Shown here piece by piece: positions 25,002 to 33,489 of a stretch of DNA of 48,447 nt. The notes beneath the pieces were generated by a model. It had not been told where the DNA came from. It did no database searches and worked only from the letters and a program-made list of their open reading frames with translations. Each line of letters starts with the position of its first letter. The stretch's first letter is position 1. The stretch is from Chloroflexota bacterium (GTDB taxonomy: Bacteria > Chloroflexota > Anaerolineae > J036 > Brachytrichaceae), in NCBI GenBank assembly GCA_017743375.1, contig JAGHYX010000003.1:1-48447 (forward strand). The letters run 5' to 3'. Made by a program: the position numbers and the translations under genes.

Positions 25002-25700
25002 CTAGGCTGAAGCGAGGCCCTCGGTGAGCTGGCTGAGTGCCTTGGTGATGCCGGCCAGGTCTTCGGGCGGCAGCTTGCTCAGGTGCATGGCGACCCGAAG
25101 GTAGGGCAGGGCTGTCGGCGCGGTGATGAAGGCGCGCACCTCTGCCGGCAGGTCGTCGAAGCGGGCATGCTGCGCCAGGCGCTGCTGCGCCTCGCCAATG
25201 GGGCCAACGCCCAGGTCGAGGAGCTGGTCCATGGTCATGCCGAAGTGCAGAAGCGCCTTCTCCAACAGCGTGATCGGCAGCGGCGAGCGACCGAGTTCGT
25301 AATTGTTGAGCCGCCCACTGGCGATGCCGAGCGCCTGTGCGGTGGCCTTTAGCGACTCCCCACGCTGCAAGCGCGCCTGCTTGAGCCTAGCGCCCACCAC
25401 GCGCGCGCGAAGCTGGGCCAGCGCCGGCAGCTCGTTTGCCTTGGCGCTGACGCGCTTACCTGCCTCCTCGTAGAGCAGCGCTTGGATGGGCACGTCGAGG
25501 TAATACGCCAGCGCCTCCAACTCGACGAAACTCGGCTCGCGCTGGCCTGCCTCATAGGCCAACAGGCGCTGAGGGGAGATGCCGAGGGCACGCGCGCAAT
25601 CCTTTGCACTGCGGCCGGCGGCCTCGCGCGCGCTGCGCATCAGCCGGCCGATCGTCAATCGCCTGAGCAGGGCGGTGTCGAGCGCCGATGAATCAGGCAT
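25002..25700 (-). CDS. Regulator with two XRE-type HTH domains
   Basis: A 232-residue protein. The first HTH_3 domain (17-76) contains RSAKDCARALGISPQRLLAYEAGQREPS. The second (102-163) contains ESLKATAQALGIASGRLNNYELGRSPLP. The C-terminal 65 residues are helical with FDDLPAEVRAFI and LRVAMHLSKLP. Tandem XRE domains in one chain are less common and may bind two half-sites without dimerising. The frame runs 167 codons further upstream through the divergent gene, but only the ATG at 25700 fits the protein. Promoter TACAAT (25718-25713) lies 12 bases before it. It faces a glycosyltransferase gene and may control it. Confidence 0.85.
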   Translation of the reverse strand: MPDSSALDTALLRRLTIGRLMRSAREAAGRSAKDCARALGISPQRLLAYEAGQREPSFVELEALAYYLDVPIQALLYEEAGKRVSAKANELPALAQLRARVVGARLKQARLQRGESLKATAQALGIASGRLNNYELGRSPLPITLLEKALLHFGMTMDQLLDLGVGPIGEAQQRLAQHARFDDLPAEVRAFITAPTALPYLRVAMHLSKLPPEDLAGITKALSQLTEGLASA

Positions 25701-25718
25701 AATCGAGAAGCGATTGTA
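25698..25718. promoter_or_regulatory. Interlocked divergent -10 boxes
   Basis: CATAAT (25698-25703, plus strand) overlaps the start codon of the leftward HTH gene. TACAAT (25718-25713, minus strand) lies within the leader of the rightward glycosyltransferase. Only 27 bases separate the two genes, so RNA polymerase could not serve both at once. Confidence 0.45.
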
Positions 25719-25727
25719 TCCCTCGCC

Positions 25728-26831
25728 ATGAAAGTCGCCGTCAACGCCTGGTTTCTCGATGCGCCGGAGACGCACACGACAGGCAGCGGCCAATACACGA
25801 CTCAGTTGCTCAGCGCGCTGGCGGCCGTCGCGCCGGATATTCAGCTTGAGCCTGTGCTGCCCCGCCGACGTGGGGACTGGGCCAAGCTGTATTTCGAGCA
25901 GGTGGAGTTTTCGCGCGCGGCGCAGCGGATGAACGCCGATATCGCGCTTGTGCCCTACTGGGGGCCGCCGCTGGTCAGCGATGTGCCGGTGGTCGTGACG
26001 ATTCACGATGTGATCCCGCTGGCGTTGCCGGCCTACCGCGGCGGGCCGCGCCAGCGCGCCTATGCCGGCTTGGTGCGGGCGGCCGCAGCCAACGCCGCAG
26101 CGGTCATCACCGACTCCGAATTCAGCAAGAGGGACATCGTGAAGCATCTCGCCTTGCCGCCTGAGCGCGTGACGGTCGTGCCGTTGGCCGCCGGCGCGCA
26201 CTTCACGCCGTATGTATCAGCGGATGACCTCGCCCGCGTCCAGGCGCGTTACCAGTTGCCGGAACGCTACGTCCTCTACCTGGGCGGCTTCGACGTGCGC
26301 AAAAACATCGAGACGCTGATGCAGGTCTATGTGTGGTGCGGGGAGTCAATCGGCGAGGAATATCCGCTGGTGATCTGCGGCGCGCCCTCGACGCCGGTGG
26401 TCAGCGACGGTGGGGAACGCCTCACGTTGGCCGAGATGGCGGCACGGTTGGAGATAGGCGATGTGGTGCGCTTCATCGGTCACGTGGAAGAAGAGGACAA
26501 GCCGGCGGTATATGCCGGCGCGCGCTGCTTCCTCTACCCCTCCACTTACGAAGGCTTCGGCCTGCCGCCGCTGGAGGCGATGGCGTGCGGCGTGCCCGTG
26601 GTGGGCAGCAACGCCGCCAGCATCAGCGAGGTGGTGGGCAACGCCGGCATGCTGGTTGACCCCAAGGACGCGCGCCGGATGGCCGGCGCCTTGATCGCCG
26701 TTTGCATCGAAGACGACCTGCACGACACGCTCTGCCAGCGCGCCTTGTTGCGCGCGGCGCAGTTCACGTGGGAGCGCACAGCGCTTGAGACCGCAGCCGT
26801 GCTCCGCCGCGTTTATGAAGGGCGCCGCTGA
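25728..26831 (+). CDS. Glycosyltransferase family 4
   Basis: A 367-residue GT-B glycosyltransferase of the WbaZ/WcaI-like mannosyltransferase type. The acceptor domain has GSGQYTTQLLSAL and VVVTIHDVIPLALP. The donor domain has YVLYLGGFDVRKNIETLMQ, a VRFIGHVEEEDKPAVYAGA stretch and the E-x7-E motif in YPSTYEGFGLPPLEAMACGVPVV. It probably adds a hexose to a lipid-linked or surface glycan at the cytoplasmic face. Its 3' end overlaps the DUF2723 gene by 17 bases, which points to a shared glycan job. Confidence 0.9.
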   Translation: MKVAVNAWFLDAPETHTTGSGQYTTQLLSALAAVAPDIQLEPVLPRRRGDWAKLYFEQVEFSRAAQRMNADIALVPYWGPPLVSDVPVVVTIHDVIPLALPAYRGGPRQRAYAGLVRAAAANAAAVITDSEFSKRDIVKHLALPPERVTVVPLAAGAHFTPYVSADDLARVQARYQLPERYVLYLGGFDVRKNIETLMQVYVWCGESIGEEYPLVICGAPSTPVVSDGGERLTLAEMAARLEIGDVVRFIGHVEEEDKPAVYAGARCFLYPSTYEGFGLPPLEAMACGVPVVGSNAASISEVVGNAGMLVDPKDARRMAGALIAVCIEDDLHDTLCQRALLRAAQFTWERTALETAAVLRRVYEGRR

Positions 26832-29406
26832 TATTTGGGTGCGCGTCCTGGCGACGCTCGCCCCAGCGCTGGCCTTCGCCGGCCTTTACGCGCGCACGCT
26901 CAACGGCGATGTGCAGCCGGCCGACAGCGGCGAGTTTCAACTGGCCGCCGTGGCGCTGGGCATCCCCCATCCGCCCGGCTATCCCTTGTTCACCCTGCTG
27001 GGCTGGTTGCTGGCCCAGATCCCGCTGGGATCGCCCTTCGCGCGCGTCTCCTTCCTCTCGATCATTGCCGCCGCGGGGACGCTGGCGCTCGTCTCGCTCA
27101 CCGCGCAAACTTTGACCGCGCACGTCGCTGACCTGCGGCTGAGCAACGCCTGGTTGCGCCGCGTGGTGACCGCGCTCGCCGGCCTGGCCGCCAGCGCGGC
27201 GCTGGCCACCAGCACTACGTTTTGGGCGCAGGCCACCACCACCAACATCCGCAGCCTGACCGCGCTCTTCACCGCGCTGATGCTCTACGCCGCAACGCGG
27301 GTCGCCATCGCCGGTCGCGCCAGCGGGCTTCCCTTCTTCGCGCTTGCGCTTGGGCTGGGCGTGGGCCATCATCTCTCGCTGGTCGTCGTGGGCGCCGTGC
27401 TGGGCGGCGCGGCGCTGTTCGCGGCCTGGCGCGGAGACCGCGCCGGCTTTTGGCGCGGCTTGGCGTGCGCGGCGCTGGTCTTCATCGGGACGCAGGCGAT
27501 TTGGCTCTACCTGCCCTTGCGCGACGCCGCCGGCGCGCGCTTTGCGCCGGGCAACCTGACCACCGTGGAAGGGCTGCTCTTTCACATCTTCGCGCGCGGC
27601 TTCGCCGGCGACATGCTGGCCTTCGCCGAGCCGACCCTGCTGGCCGATCGCTCGGCCTTGCTGTTGCCCCTGCTGACGTTTCAGTTCAGCGTGCCGCTCT
27701 TGGCGCTGATGGGCATGGCGATGCTGGGGCTGCTGCTCGTCCGTCCCGGCATCGCTCAGACTTGGCTGTTTGCCTGGGGTGGCCATCTCTTCATCACGCT
27801 GACCTACCGCGCGCCGCAGACGGTGGAATACGCCATGCCGTGTTGGGTGATCCTGTGCGCCCTGCTGGGCGCGGGCCTGGGCGGCAGCGCCGTGATGCTG
27901 CGCGGGCGGGCGTCGCCCGTTTCGCTCGCGCTGCTGCTGATGGCGCTGTTCATCGCCCTGAGCGATGGCGCTCAGCGCTGGCCCAGCTATGCTTTTTTGG
28001 CCGAACACCGCGGGACGCGCGCCGCAGCCGAGGGCGCGCTGCGCGCTGCGCCGGCCAACAGCGTCGTCCTGGCCGGCTGGCACCAGGCCACGCCGATGTG
28101 GGCGCTCCAGGAGATCGAGGGGCTGCGCCGGGACGTGAGGGTGCGCTATGTCTTCCCGCGCGGCGCGCAGCCATACGCCGAGACGTTCGCCGAACAGGCC
28201 GCGCAACTCGCGCCAAGCCATCCCACCTTGGTCACGTCGCCCTTCGTTGAGTCGCTGGCAGCGCGCGGCCTGCGCGCGCTGCCGTTGGCCGGCCAGCCGC
28301 TCTGGTTGGTCACCAAGGCGCCGCCCGCGCCGCCGGCGGCCCGTCACGTGTTCGACGGGCGGCTGGCCGTCGTCGGCCAGCTGAATGGGCCGGAATGGAA
28401 GGCCGAGGTCGGCCAGGCGATGGCGGTCGATCTGGGCTGGTATGCGCCGACATCGCCGCGCGAAGGCGACTCGCTCACCGTGCGCTTGCTGCGGCCCGAC
28501 GGTCGCCTGGCGGCCAACGCTGACGTGCGCCTATCCGGCGACGCGCCAGCCGGCGCCTATCACGCGCGACGATTGATCCTGGGGCTGCCGCCGGACCTAC
28601 CCCCAGCCGAGTATGACTTATGGCTGGGCGCGTATGGCCTGGCCGATGGGCGCTTCGTCCCTTACCAAACGGCCGACGGCGCGACGTTCGTCGCGGTGGG
28701 CAAAGTGGATGTCCAGCCGGCGCGCTGGCCGCCAGCGACGCAGCACCCGTTGGCCAATCCTTGGGGGCCAACACCGGCGACTCCCCTGCTGATCGGCGTG
28801 GATTACGACGCCGGTCTGCCGGGCCAACTGCGCGTCTGGACGCACTGGCAATTGGGGAAGTCGCCCACTCAGGTTGCGCTGGCCGACGCCGAGGGCGCGC
28901 CGTTCACCGAGGCCAAGCTGCTGCCGGCCAACCGCGATCCACAGCAACCGCGCTACTTCTCGCTGAGCTTTGACCTCCCGCCCAGGCGTGGGATCCAGAT
29001 CGCCCAATCTGGCCAGCGCCTGCCCGACTACCGCGACGGCCAGCGCTATGTGCCGTTCGCCGACCAGATGGCGCTAATTGACGCCCAGACGCACCGCGAC
29101 GGCAAGGCGCTGAAAGTGGACCTCCACTGGCTGGCGGCGCGACCGCTGACCGACGATTACGTGGTCTCGGTGCGCGTGGAAGGAGAGGGACTGTATCTCA
29201 CGCACGACAGCGTGCCGGCCTTGGGCGCCATCCCCACCCTGAAGTGGATCCGCGACAGCCTCATCGTGGACCGGCATCCATTCGCGCTGGAGGGCCATCA
29301 TGGCCCACTGCGCGGGAGCGTGGTGGTGTACGATAGCGTCAGCCAGTTGCCCCTGCCGCCGCTGGATGAGCGCTATCAGGGTAAGGTGACCTTCGCTATT
29401 CCTTGA
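26815..29406 (+). CDS. DUF2723 membrane protein, probable protein O-mannosyltransferase-like
   Basis: An 863-residue protein. The N-terminal half (1-about 400) is polytopic with 10-11 membrane segments. Its opening loop has the DUF2723 hallmark ADSGEFQLAAVALGIPHPPGYPLFTLLG; the Asp and Glu in it resemble the catalytic acids of GT-C enzymes, which take sugars from lipid carriers. Relatives include TMEM260, a protein O-mannosyltransferase. The C-terminal half (about 430-863) is soluble, beta-rich and outside the membrane, with repeated strand pairs (VDLGWYAPTSPREGDSLTVRL region), possibly substrate-binding. The ATG at 26815 gives a 17-base overlap with the GT4 gene; an upstream in-frame start at 26785 is less likely. 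Confidence 0.85.
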   Translation: MKGAADIWVRVLATLAPALAFAGLYARTLNGDVQPADSGEFQLAAVALGIPHPPGYPLFTLLGWLLAQIPLGSPFARVSFLSIIAAAGTLALVSLTAQTLTAHVADLRLSNAWLRRVVTALAGLAASAALATSTTFWAQATTTNIRSLTALFTALMLYAATRVAIAGRASGLPFFALALGLGVGHHLSLVVVGAVLGGAALFAAWRGDRAGFWRGLACAALVFIGTQAIWLYLPLRDAAGARFAPGNLTTVEGLLFHIFARGFAGDMLAFAEPTLLADRSALLLPLLTFQFSVPLLALMGMAMLGLLLVRPGIAQTWLFAWGGHLFITLTYRAPQTVEYAMPCWVILCALLGAGLGGSAVMLRGRASPVSLALLLMALFIALSDGAQRWPSYAFLAEHRGTRAAAEGALRAAPANSVVLAGWHQATPMWALQEIEGLRRDVRVRYVFPRGAQPYAETFAEQAAQLAPSHPTLVTSPFVESLAARGLRALPLAGQPLWLVTKAPPAPPAARHVFDGRLAVVGQLNGPEWKAEVGQAMAVDLGWYAPTSPREGDSLTVRLLRPDGRLAANADVRLSGDAPAGAYHARRLILGLPPDLPPAEYDLWLGAYGLADGRFVPYQTADGATFVAVGKVDVQPARWPPATQHPLANPWGPTPATPLLIGVDYDAGLPGQLRVWTHWQLGKSPTQVALADAEGAPFTEAKLLPANRDPQQPRYFSLSFDLPPRRGIQIAQSGQRLPDYRDGQRYVPFADQMALIDAQTHRDGKALKVDLHWLAARPLTDDYVVSVRVEGEGLYLTHDSVPALGAIPTLKWIRDSLIVDRHPFALEGHHGPLRGSVVVYDSVSQLPLPPLDERYQGKVTFAIP

Positions 29407-29409
29407 GCC

Positions 29410-30657
29410 ATGCAGTACGCCTTTCAGTCGCTTTTGCGCACCCCCGAACCGTTGAGCGTCTCGGAGGTCACCGCGCGGGTGAAGGAAGTAATCGCCTGCG
29501 ACGACCTGCTGGCGGACGTGCGGGTGGCCGGCGAGGTGAGCAACCTCTCGCGCCCGGCCTCGGGCCACCTGTATTTCACGCTCAAAGATGAGGGGGCGCA
29601 GTTGCGCTGCGTGATGTGGCGCAGCTATGCCGCGCGGCTCAGCCGGCTGCCGCGCAACGGCGATGCGGTGATCGCGCGCGGGCGCATAGACGTATATGAA
29701 CGCGATGGCGTCTATCAGCTCTACGTCGAAGCGCTGGTCGGCCAGGGCATCGGCGACCTAAACGCCGAATTCGAGCGCCTGAAGCAAAAGCTCCAGGCCG
29801 AAGGGCTTTTCGACGCGGCCCGCAAGCGCCCTTTGCCGCGCTTCCCCCGCGCCTTGGGGATCGTCACCTCGCCCACCGGCGCGGCGCTTCAGGACATCCT
29901 CAACGTCCTGCGCCGGCGCTACCCGCTGCTTGAGGTGTATCTCTCGCCGACGCTGGTGCAGGGCGAGGACGCGCCGGAGCAGATCGTGCGGGCCATCCAG
30001 CGGCTGAACGACGCCGGCTGCTGCGACGTGATCCTGGTGGCCCGCGGTGGCGGCAGCCTGGAGGAGCTATGGGCCTTCAACGACGAGCGCGTGGTGCGCG
30101 CGATCGCTGCCTCGCCCACGCCGGTGGTGAGCGGCATCGGCCACGAGATTGACTACACGCTGGCCGACTTCGCCGCCGACGTGCGCGCGCCCACCCCGTC
30201 GGCCGCCGCCGAGATCATCACGCCCGACATCAACGACCTGCGGCTGCAAGTGGACGCGATGAGCCTGACCTTGACCGAGACAATGCGGACGCGGCTGACG
30301 CGGGCTAGGGCCAGCCTGAGCACCCTGCAGCGCGCGCTGCGCCTGCTCAGCCCTTTTAACCAGTTGGCCCGCCAGCGCGAACGGCTGGACGAGGCGCGCA
30401 CCCGCCTGGCGGCCGCGCTCGCGCACAGGTTGGCCGTCCTGCGGCTGCGCCTGGATGGGCTGCGCGCGCGGCTGGAGGGGGTGGGGCCGCTGGCGACGCT
30501 GGCGCGCGGCTACGCGATCGTGCGCGATGCCGACGGGCGCATCGTGCGCTCGGTGCGGGCGGTGCAGCGCGGCGCGCGCTTACAAATCACAGTGGCCGAT
30601 GGCAGCTTCGACGCTCAGGCCCTAGATGGTCAAGGCGAACGGCGCACGACGGAGTAG
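29410..30657 (+). CDS. xseA: Exodeoxyribonuclease VII large subunit
   Basis: A 415-residue large subunit of the single-strand nuclease ExoVII used in repair. The N-terminal OB fold holds VAGEVSNLSRPASGHLYFTLKD. The catalytic core has LGIVTSPTGAALQDILNVLRRRYP, DVILVARGGGSLEELWAFNDE and PVVSGIGHEIDYTLADFAADVRAPTPSAAAE. The C-terminal coiled coil (about 265-350) binds the small subunit, and GYAIVRDADGRIV closes the protein. The small-subunit gene xseB usually follows but is not here. Two bases separate it from the DUF2723 gene. Its last 28 bases overlap the convergent phosphatase-like gene. Confidence 0.96.
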   Translation: MQYAFQSLLRTPEPLSVSEVTARVKEVIACDDLLADVRVAGEVSNLSRPASGHLYFTLKDEGAQLRCVMWRSYAARLSRLPRNGDAVIARGRIDVYERDGVYQLYVEALVGQGIGDLNAEFERLKQKLQAEGLFDAARKRPLPRFPRALGIVTSPTGAALQDILNVLRRRYPLLEVYLSPTLVQGEDAPEQIVRAIQRLNDAGCCDVILVARGGGSLEELWAFNDERVVRAIAASPTPVVSGIGHEIDYTLADFAADVRAPTPSAAAEIITPDINDLRLQVDAMSLTLTETMRTRLTRARASLSTLQRALRLLSPFNQLARQRERLDEARTRLAAALAHRLAVLRLRLDGLRARLEGVGPLATLARGYAIVRDADGRIVRSVRAVQRGARLQITVADGSFDAQALDGQGERRTTE

Positions 30658-32321
30658 ATGAGCGCGCTGATGGCCGCGATCAGCATAGGCAGCGGCAACG
30701 CCGGCAGCGCCAGCGACACCTGGATCAAAAAGGCGCTGAGCTGCGTCAACGCGAGCAGCGCCGCGACGAGCCAGGTGGAATTGGGGAGCGTCCACGTGAA
30801 CGCATCGCCCCACTGCCAGTAGAAAGCCAGCACGATGCTCGCCTGCGCGACGGCCATCAGCCCCAGCGCGCGCAGCACGGCAGCGACGGCCTCCAGCGCG
30901 TCGCTGCGGCGACCCGTGCCGACAGCGACCACGGCGCCGGCCAGGCCCATCAGCAGCGCGGACAGGCGCTCCCAGGCGGCAAACACCCCCTCTGGGTCGC
31001 CGTCGGGGAAGAGCGAAAGCGAGAGCGGCTCGCGGCGGATGACGAAGAAGACGACCAGCCAGGCCAGCAGATAGCCCAACGTGCCGATCAGCGGGCCGCT
31101 GATCCAGTCGTTCAGCAGCAGGCTGGCCACGAGGAGCAACAACAGGCCCAGACCTAGGACGAGCGGCAGGCGCGTGGCGCGCTCGGCGCGCAGCCGGGCA
31201 TGGGCAGCCTCCGCTGCGGCACGGCCCAGCTCCGCCTGCCAGATCGCGTAGGCCAGCCGCTCGCCGGCGGCGAGGCGGTCGCCGTAGCGGCGTAACAGGC
31301 CGGCTGCGAAGCGCGGTTGGCCGATCGCAGCGCTCCATTGGTCGTAGAACGTGGTCAATTGCTGGGCGGAGGCGAAGAATGCCGCCGGCTCGACATCCAC
31401 CACGTCGGCGATGAACCCGCTTTGCGCATGAATGGGGAACGGTGCGCCGATCAGCGCGGCCAACGTCGGTGCGATCGCTGTGGCCGGCGCGACTGCGACG
31501 CTGCCCGGCAGCACGCCTGCGCCGGCCATCACCAACGGCACGCGGACCACTTCGGCTTCCCCGCCGCCATCGCGCCCATCGCGCGCAATCCCCCTCTCGG
31601 CAAGCACGGCCAGCGTCTCGGCCTGTAGGTTTATCTGCTCCATCAGTTGTTGAACGCGAAAGTCAGTGGCCGCCGCCGCGCTGCTGTATGAGTCCGGATC
31701 TCGGCGCGCGGTCTGCGCGACCAGCGTGAGCGACACGATGAGGAGCTGAGGTTGGCCAGAGGGAGCGCGCAGCGCCTCCAGGGCGAGCGCAATCGCCTGT
31801 TGATCGCGCTGGCTTGGCTCCAGGTCGTCCACGAACGCGGCGCGCTGTGCGCCGCCGAGCCAATCATGGCGCTGCTCCGAGCCGATGAAGGTCACCTGCC
31901 AGCCGGCAGCCTGGGCCGCGCGCGGGAATGTGTCGGGGGGGCTGAGCAGCGGCGATTGATTCGTCGTGACGCCGTGCACCTCCGGCCAGGCGCCAGAGAG
32001 CCACGTGAGCGTCGCCGGCAGGTCGTAGGCCGGCGGCTTCAGTTCAATCGTGACATCGGCGCCGCGCTGGCGCAGCGCGTTCAGCGTCGGCATCCTGCGC
32101 GATTCGTCCAGGCGCAGGCCGTGCACGATCACGACCACGACGCGCTGGGCGCGCGGCGGGCGGGCCGCGCCCGCCGGCCAGGCATCCAGGAACGGGCTGC
32201 GATAGCTGGCGTAGCTCCGCCAGAGCGATGCGCGCACCTCTCTGGCCGCTGGCCCCAGCGCGCTCAGCGCGATCAACAACGCGAGAACCGCAAACGGCGT
32301 CCACTCAGCAGTGCGGCGCAT
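30630..32321 (-). CDS. Membrane-anchored alkaline-phosphatase-superfamily protein
   Basis: A 563-residue protein. An N-terminal anchor (7-27) precedes an outer domain opening with VVVVIVHGLRLDESRRMPTLNALRQRGADV. That is the strand-and-first-metal-site pattern of type I phosphodiesterases and sulfatases, though the nucleophile Thr/Ser is not clear. LSGAWPEVHGVTTN follows, and AGAGVLPG and APTLAALIGAPFPIHAQSG are later family blocks. The C-terminal third carries about six membrane segments. This layout resembles phosphoglycerol or phosphoethanolamine transferases of the surface. The open frame continues 226 codons upstream through the dispersed repeat and past the cdaA start; the ATG at 32321 is taken. 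Some metal ligands look replaced, so activity is open. Confidence 0.7.
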   Translation of the reverse strand: MRRTAEWTPFAVLALLIALSALGPAAREVRASLWRSYASYRSPFLDAWPAGAARPPRAQRVVVVIVHGLRLDESRRMPTLNALRQRGADVTIELKPPAYDLPATLTWLSGAWPEVHGVTTNQSPLLSPPDTFPRAAQAAGWQVTFIGSEQRHDWLGGAQRAAFVDDLEPSQRDQQAIALALEALRAPSGQPQLLIVSLTLVAQTARRDPDSYSSAAAATDFRVQQLMEQINLQAETLAVLAERGIARDGRDGGGEAEVVRVPLVMAGAGVLPGSVAVAPATAIAPTLAALIGAPFPIHAQSGFIADVVDVEPAAFFASAQQLTTFYDQWSAAIGQPRFAAGLLRRYGDRLAAGERLAYAIWQAELGRAAAEAAHARLRAERATRLPLVLGLGLLLLLVASLLLNDWISGPLIGTLGYLLAWLVVFFVIRREPLSLSLFPDGDPEGVFAAWERLSALLMGLAGAVVAVGTGRRSDALEAVAAVLRALGLMAVAQASIVLAFYWQWGDAFTWTLPNSTWLVAALLALTQLSAFLIQVSLALPALPLPMLIAAISALIYSVVRRSP

Positions 32322-32446
32322 GACAAGCGTGAAGGAGCGCTGCCTTTGGGACAGCCGGAGATGTTGGCAGGGATGCCGGCACTCGGCAACCCTGCCGGCG
32401 CCGCATGAGCAGGTGAGGAATCTCGCCCTGCGCTGCGAATGCGCCA

Positions 32447-32570
32447 GAGTGCATTGATAGGGGCAGAACGCTGGGGTGGGCGACGGCAGCGCCGTCGCCC
32501 ACCTTCTATAGGTTCGCCTTCTTTGGCAACATGGCCTGTGGGAGGGTTGCCTCTGTCGGTGAATGCGCCC
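32447..32570. repeat. Dispersed MITE-like repeat, reverse orientation
   Basis: Read on the minus strand it begins GGGCGCATTCACCGACAG and ends at 32447, with the core GGTGGGCGACGGC / GCCGTCGCCCACC around AGC. Just to its left, GAATGCGCC (32437-32445) and a decayed stretch from about 32345 look like a second, older copy, giving a tandem pair like the one at 9298-9524. It lies between divergent genes. Confidence 0.8.
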
Positions 32571-32590
32571 AAACGTCGCTGCGCTAGAAT
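32560..32590 (+). promoter_or_regulatory. Possible cdaA promoter starting in the repeat end
   Basis: TAGAAT at 32585-32590 has TGAATG at 32560-32565 upstream, 19 bases away, inside the terminal repeat. The spacer is long, so the match is weak. The leader to the ATG at 32656 would be about 60 bases. Confidence 0.3.
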
Positions 32591-32655
32591 CATCTCGAGG
32601 CGTCCAGCGCGCTCGCCCTGCCATATTATCAGCCGCCCCTTGCGCGGTCAACACA

Positions 32656-33489
32656 ATGAGCGATTTCTTCTGGGTTATCCAAAGGTTGAACTGGCTCGCC
32701 GTCCTGGACATCGCCCTGGTGTCGCTGATCTTCTTTGTCGCGTTGCTGCTGGTGCGGGCAACCCAGGCGGTGCCCCTGCTGCGCGGGCTATTGGTCCTCG
32801 GCGTGATCAGCGTCCTGCTGAGCGGCGCAGCGCAGTTGCCCACCTTCAACTTGGTGATGCGCACGGCCCTGCCGGCGCTGCTGGTGGCCATCCCGGTGAT
32901 CTTCCAACCGGAGTTGCGGCGAGCGCTGGAGCGGCTGGGCCGCTTCAATGAGATGCTGATCACGGCGCGTAAGAGCGAGCTGGAGGTGATGGTGCGCAAG
33001 ATCAGCGACGCCGCCCAGCGCTTGGCCGCTCGGCGTCACGGCGCGCTGATCGTGATCGAGCGCGACACCGGCCTTCAGGCGATCATCGAGACCGGCGTGC
33101 CGCTGGATGCCGAGCTGACGCCTGAGTTGTTGCTCACCATCTTTGACCCTCATACGCCGCTTCACGACGGCGGGGTGATCATCCGCCAAGGGCGAGTAGC
33201 CGCCGCCGGCTGCGTGTTGCCGCTGACGAACTCGGCGCCCGCTGATGTGCGCATCGGGCTGAGACATCGGGCCGGCATCGGCGTCACGGAGGGGACCGAC
33301 GCGATTGCCGTGATCGTCTCCGAAGAACGCGGCTCGATCAGCATCGCGCACAACGGCCGGCTGATCCGCCACATCGAGCCCGGCCAGCTACAGAGCGCGC
33401 TGATCGCGTTGGCGCAACCGAGCCTTCAAAAGGCGACCGCGCGCTTGCCCGACTTCCTGCGCCCGGAGAGCGAGCGGGGGGTCAGTTGA
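32656..33489 (+). CDS. cdaA: Diadenylate cyclase CdaA
   Basis: A 277-residue membrane enzyme that makes c-di-AMP from two ATP. Three membrane segments cover about 13-33, 40-58 and 66-84. The cyclase (DAC) domain follows: MVRKISDAAQRLAARRHGALIVIE, then HDGGVII (170-176) for the DGA metal motif with Gly in place of Ala, and RHRAGIGVTEGTDA (203-216) for the RHR ATP site. The partner regulator cdaR and glmM, which often follow, are absent; the downstream gene is convergent and overlaps by 8 bases. c-di-AMP controls potassium and osmolyte balance and cell-wall state. The frame is open 31 codons upstream into the repeat; ATG 32656 matches family N-termini. Confidence 0.95.
   Translation: MSDFFWVIQRLNWLAVLDIALVSLIFFVALLLVRATQAVPLLRGLLVLGVISVLLSGAAQLPTFNLVMRTALPALLVAIPVIFQPELRRALERLGRFNEMLITARKSELEVMVRKISDAAQRLAARRHGALIVIERDTGLQAIIETGVPLDAELTPELLLTIFDPHTPLHDGGVIIRQGRVAAAGCVLPLTNSAPADVRIGLRHRAGIGVTEGTDAIAVIVSEERGSISIAHNGRLIRHIEPGQLQSALIALAQPSLQKATARLPDFLRPESERGVS

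Noticed and set aside
25701-26201. N-terminal extension of the tandem-HTH regulator
   Set aside because: It is antisense to the GT4 gene, is rich in Arg/His/Gly and has no domain; a promoter lies inside it.
26764-28347. Long minus-strand frame of 527 codons
   Set aside because: It is antisense to the DUF2723 gene. The product is Arg/Gln/Gly-rich with no family pattern, as expected of a shadow frame in high-GC DNA.
30630-32999. Phosphatase-like frame extended to 32999
   Set aside because: The extra 226 codons cross the dispersed repeat and the start of cdaA on the other strand; the membrane anchor begins right after the Met at 32321.
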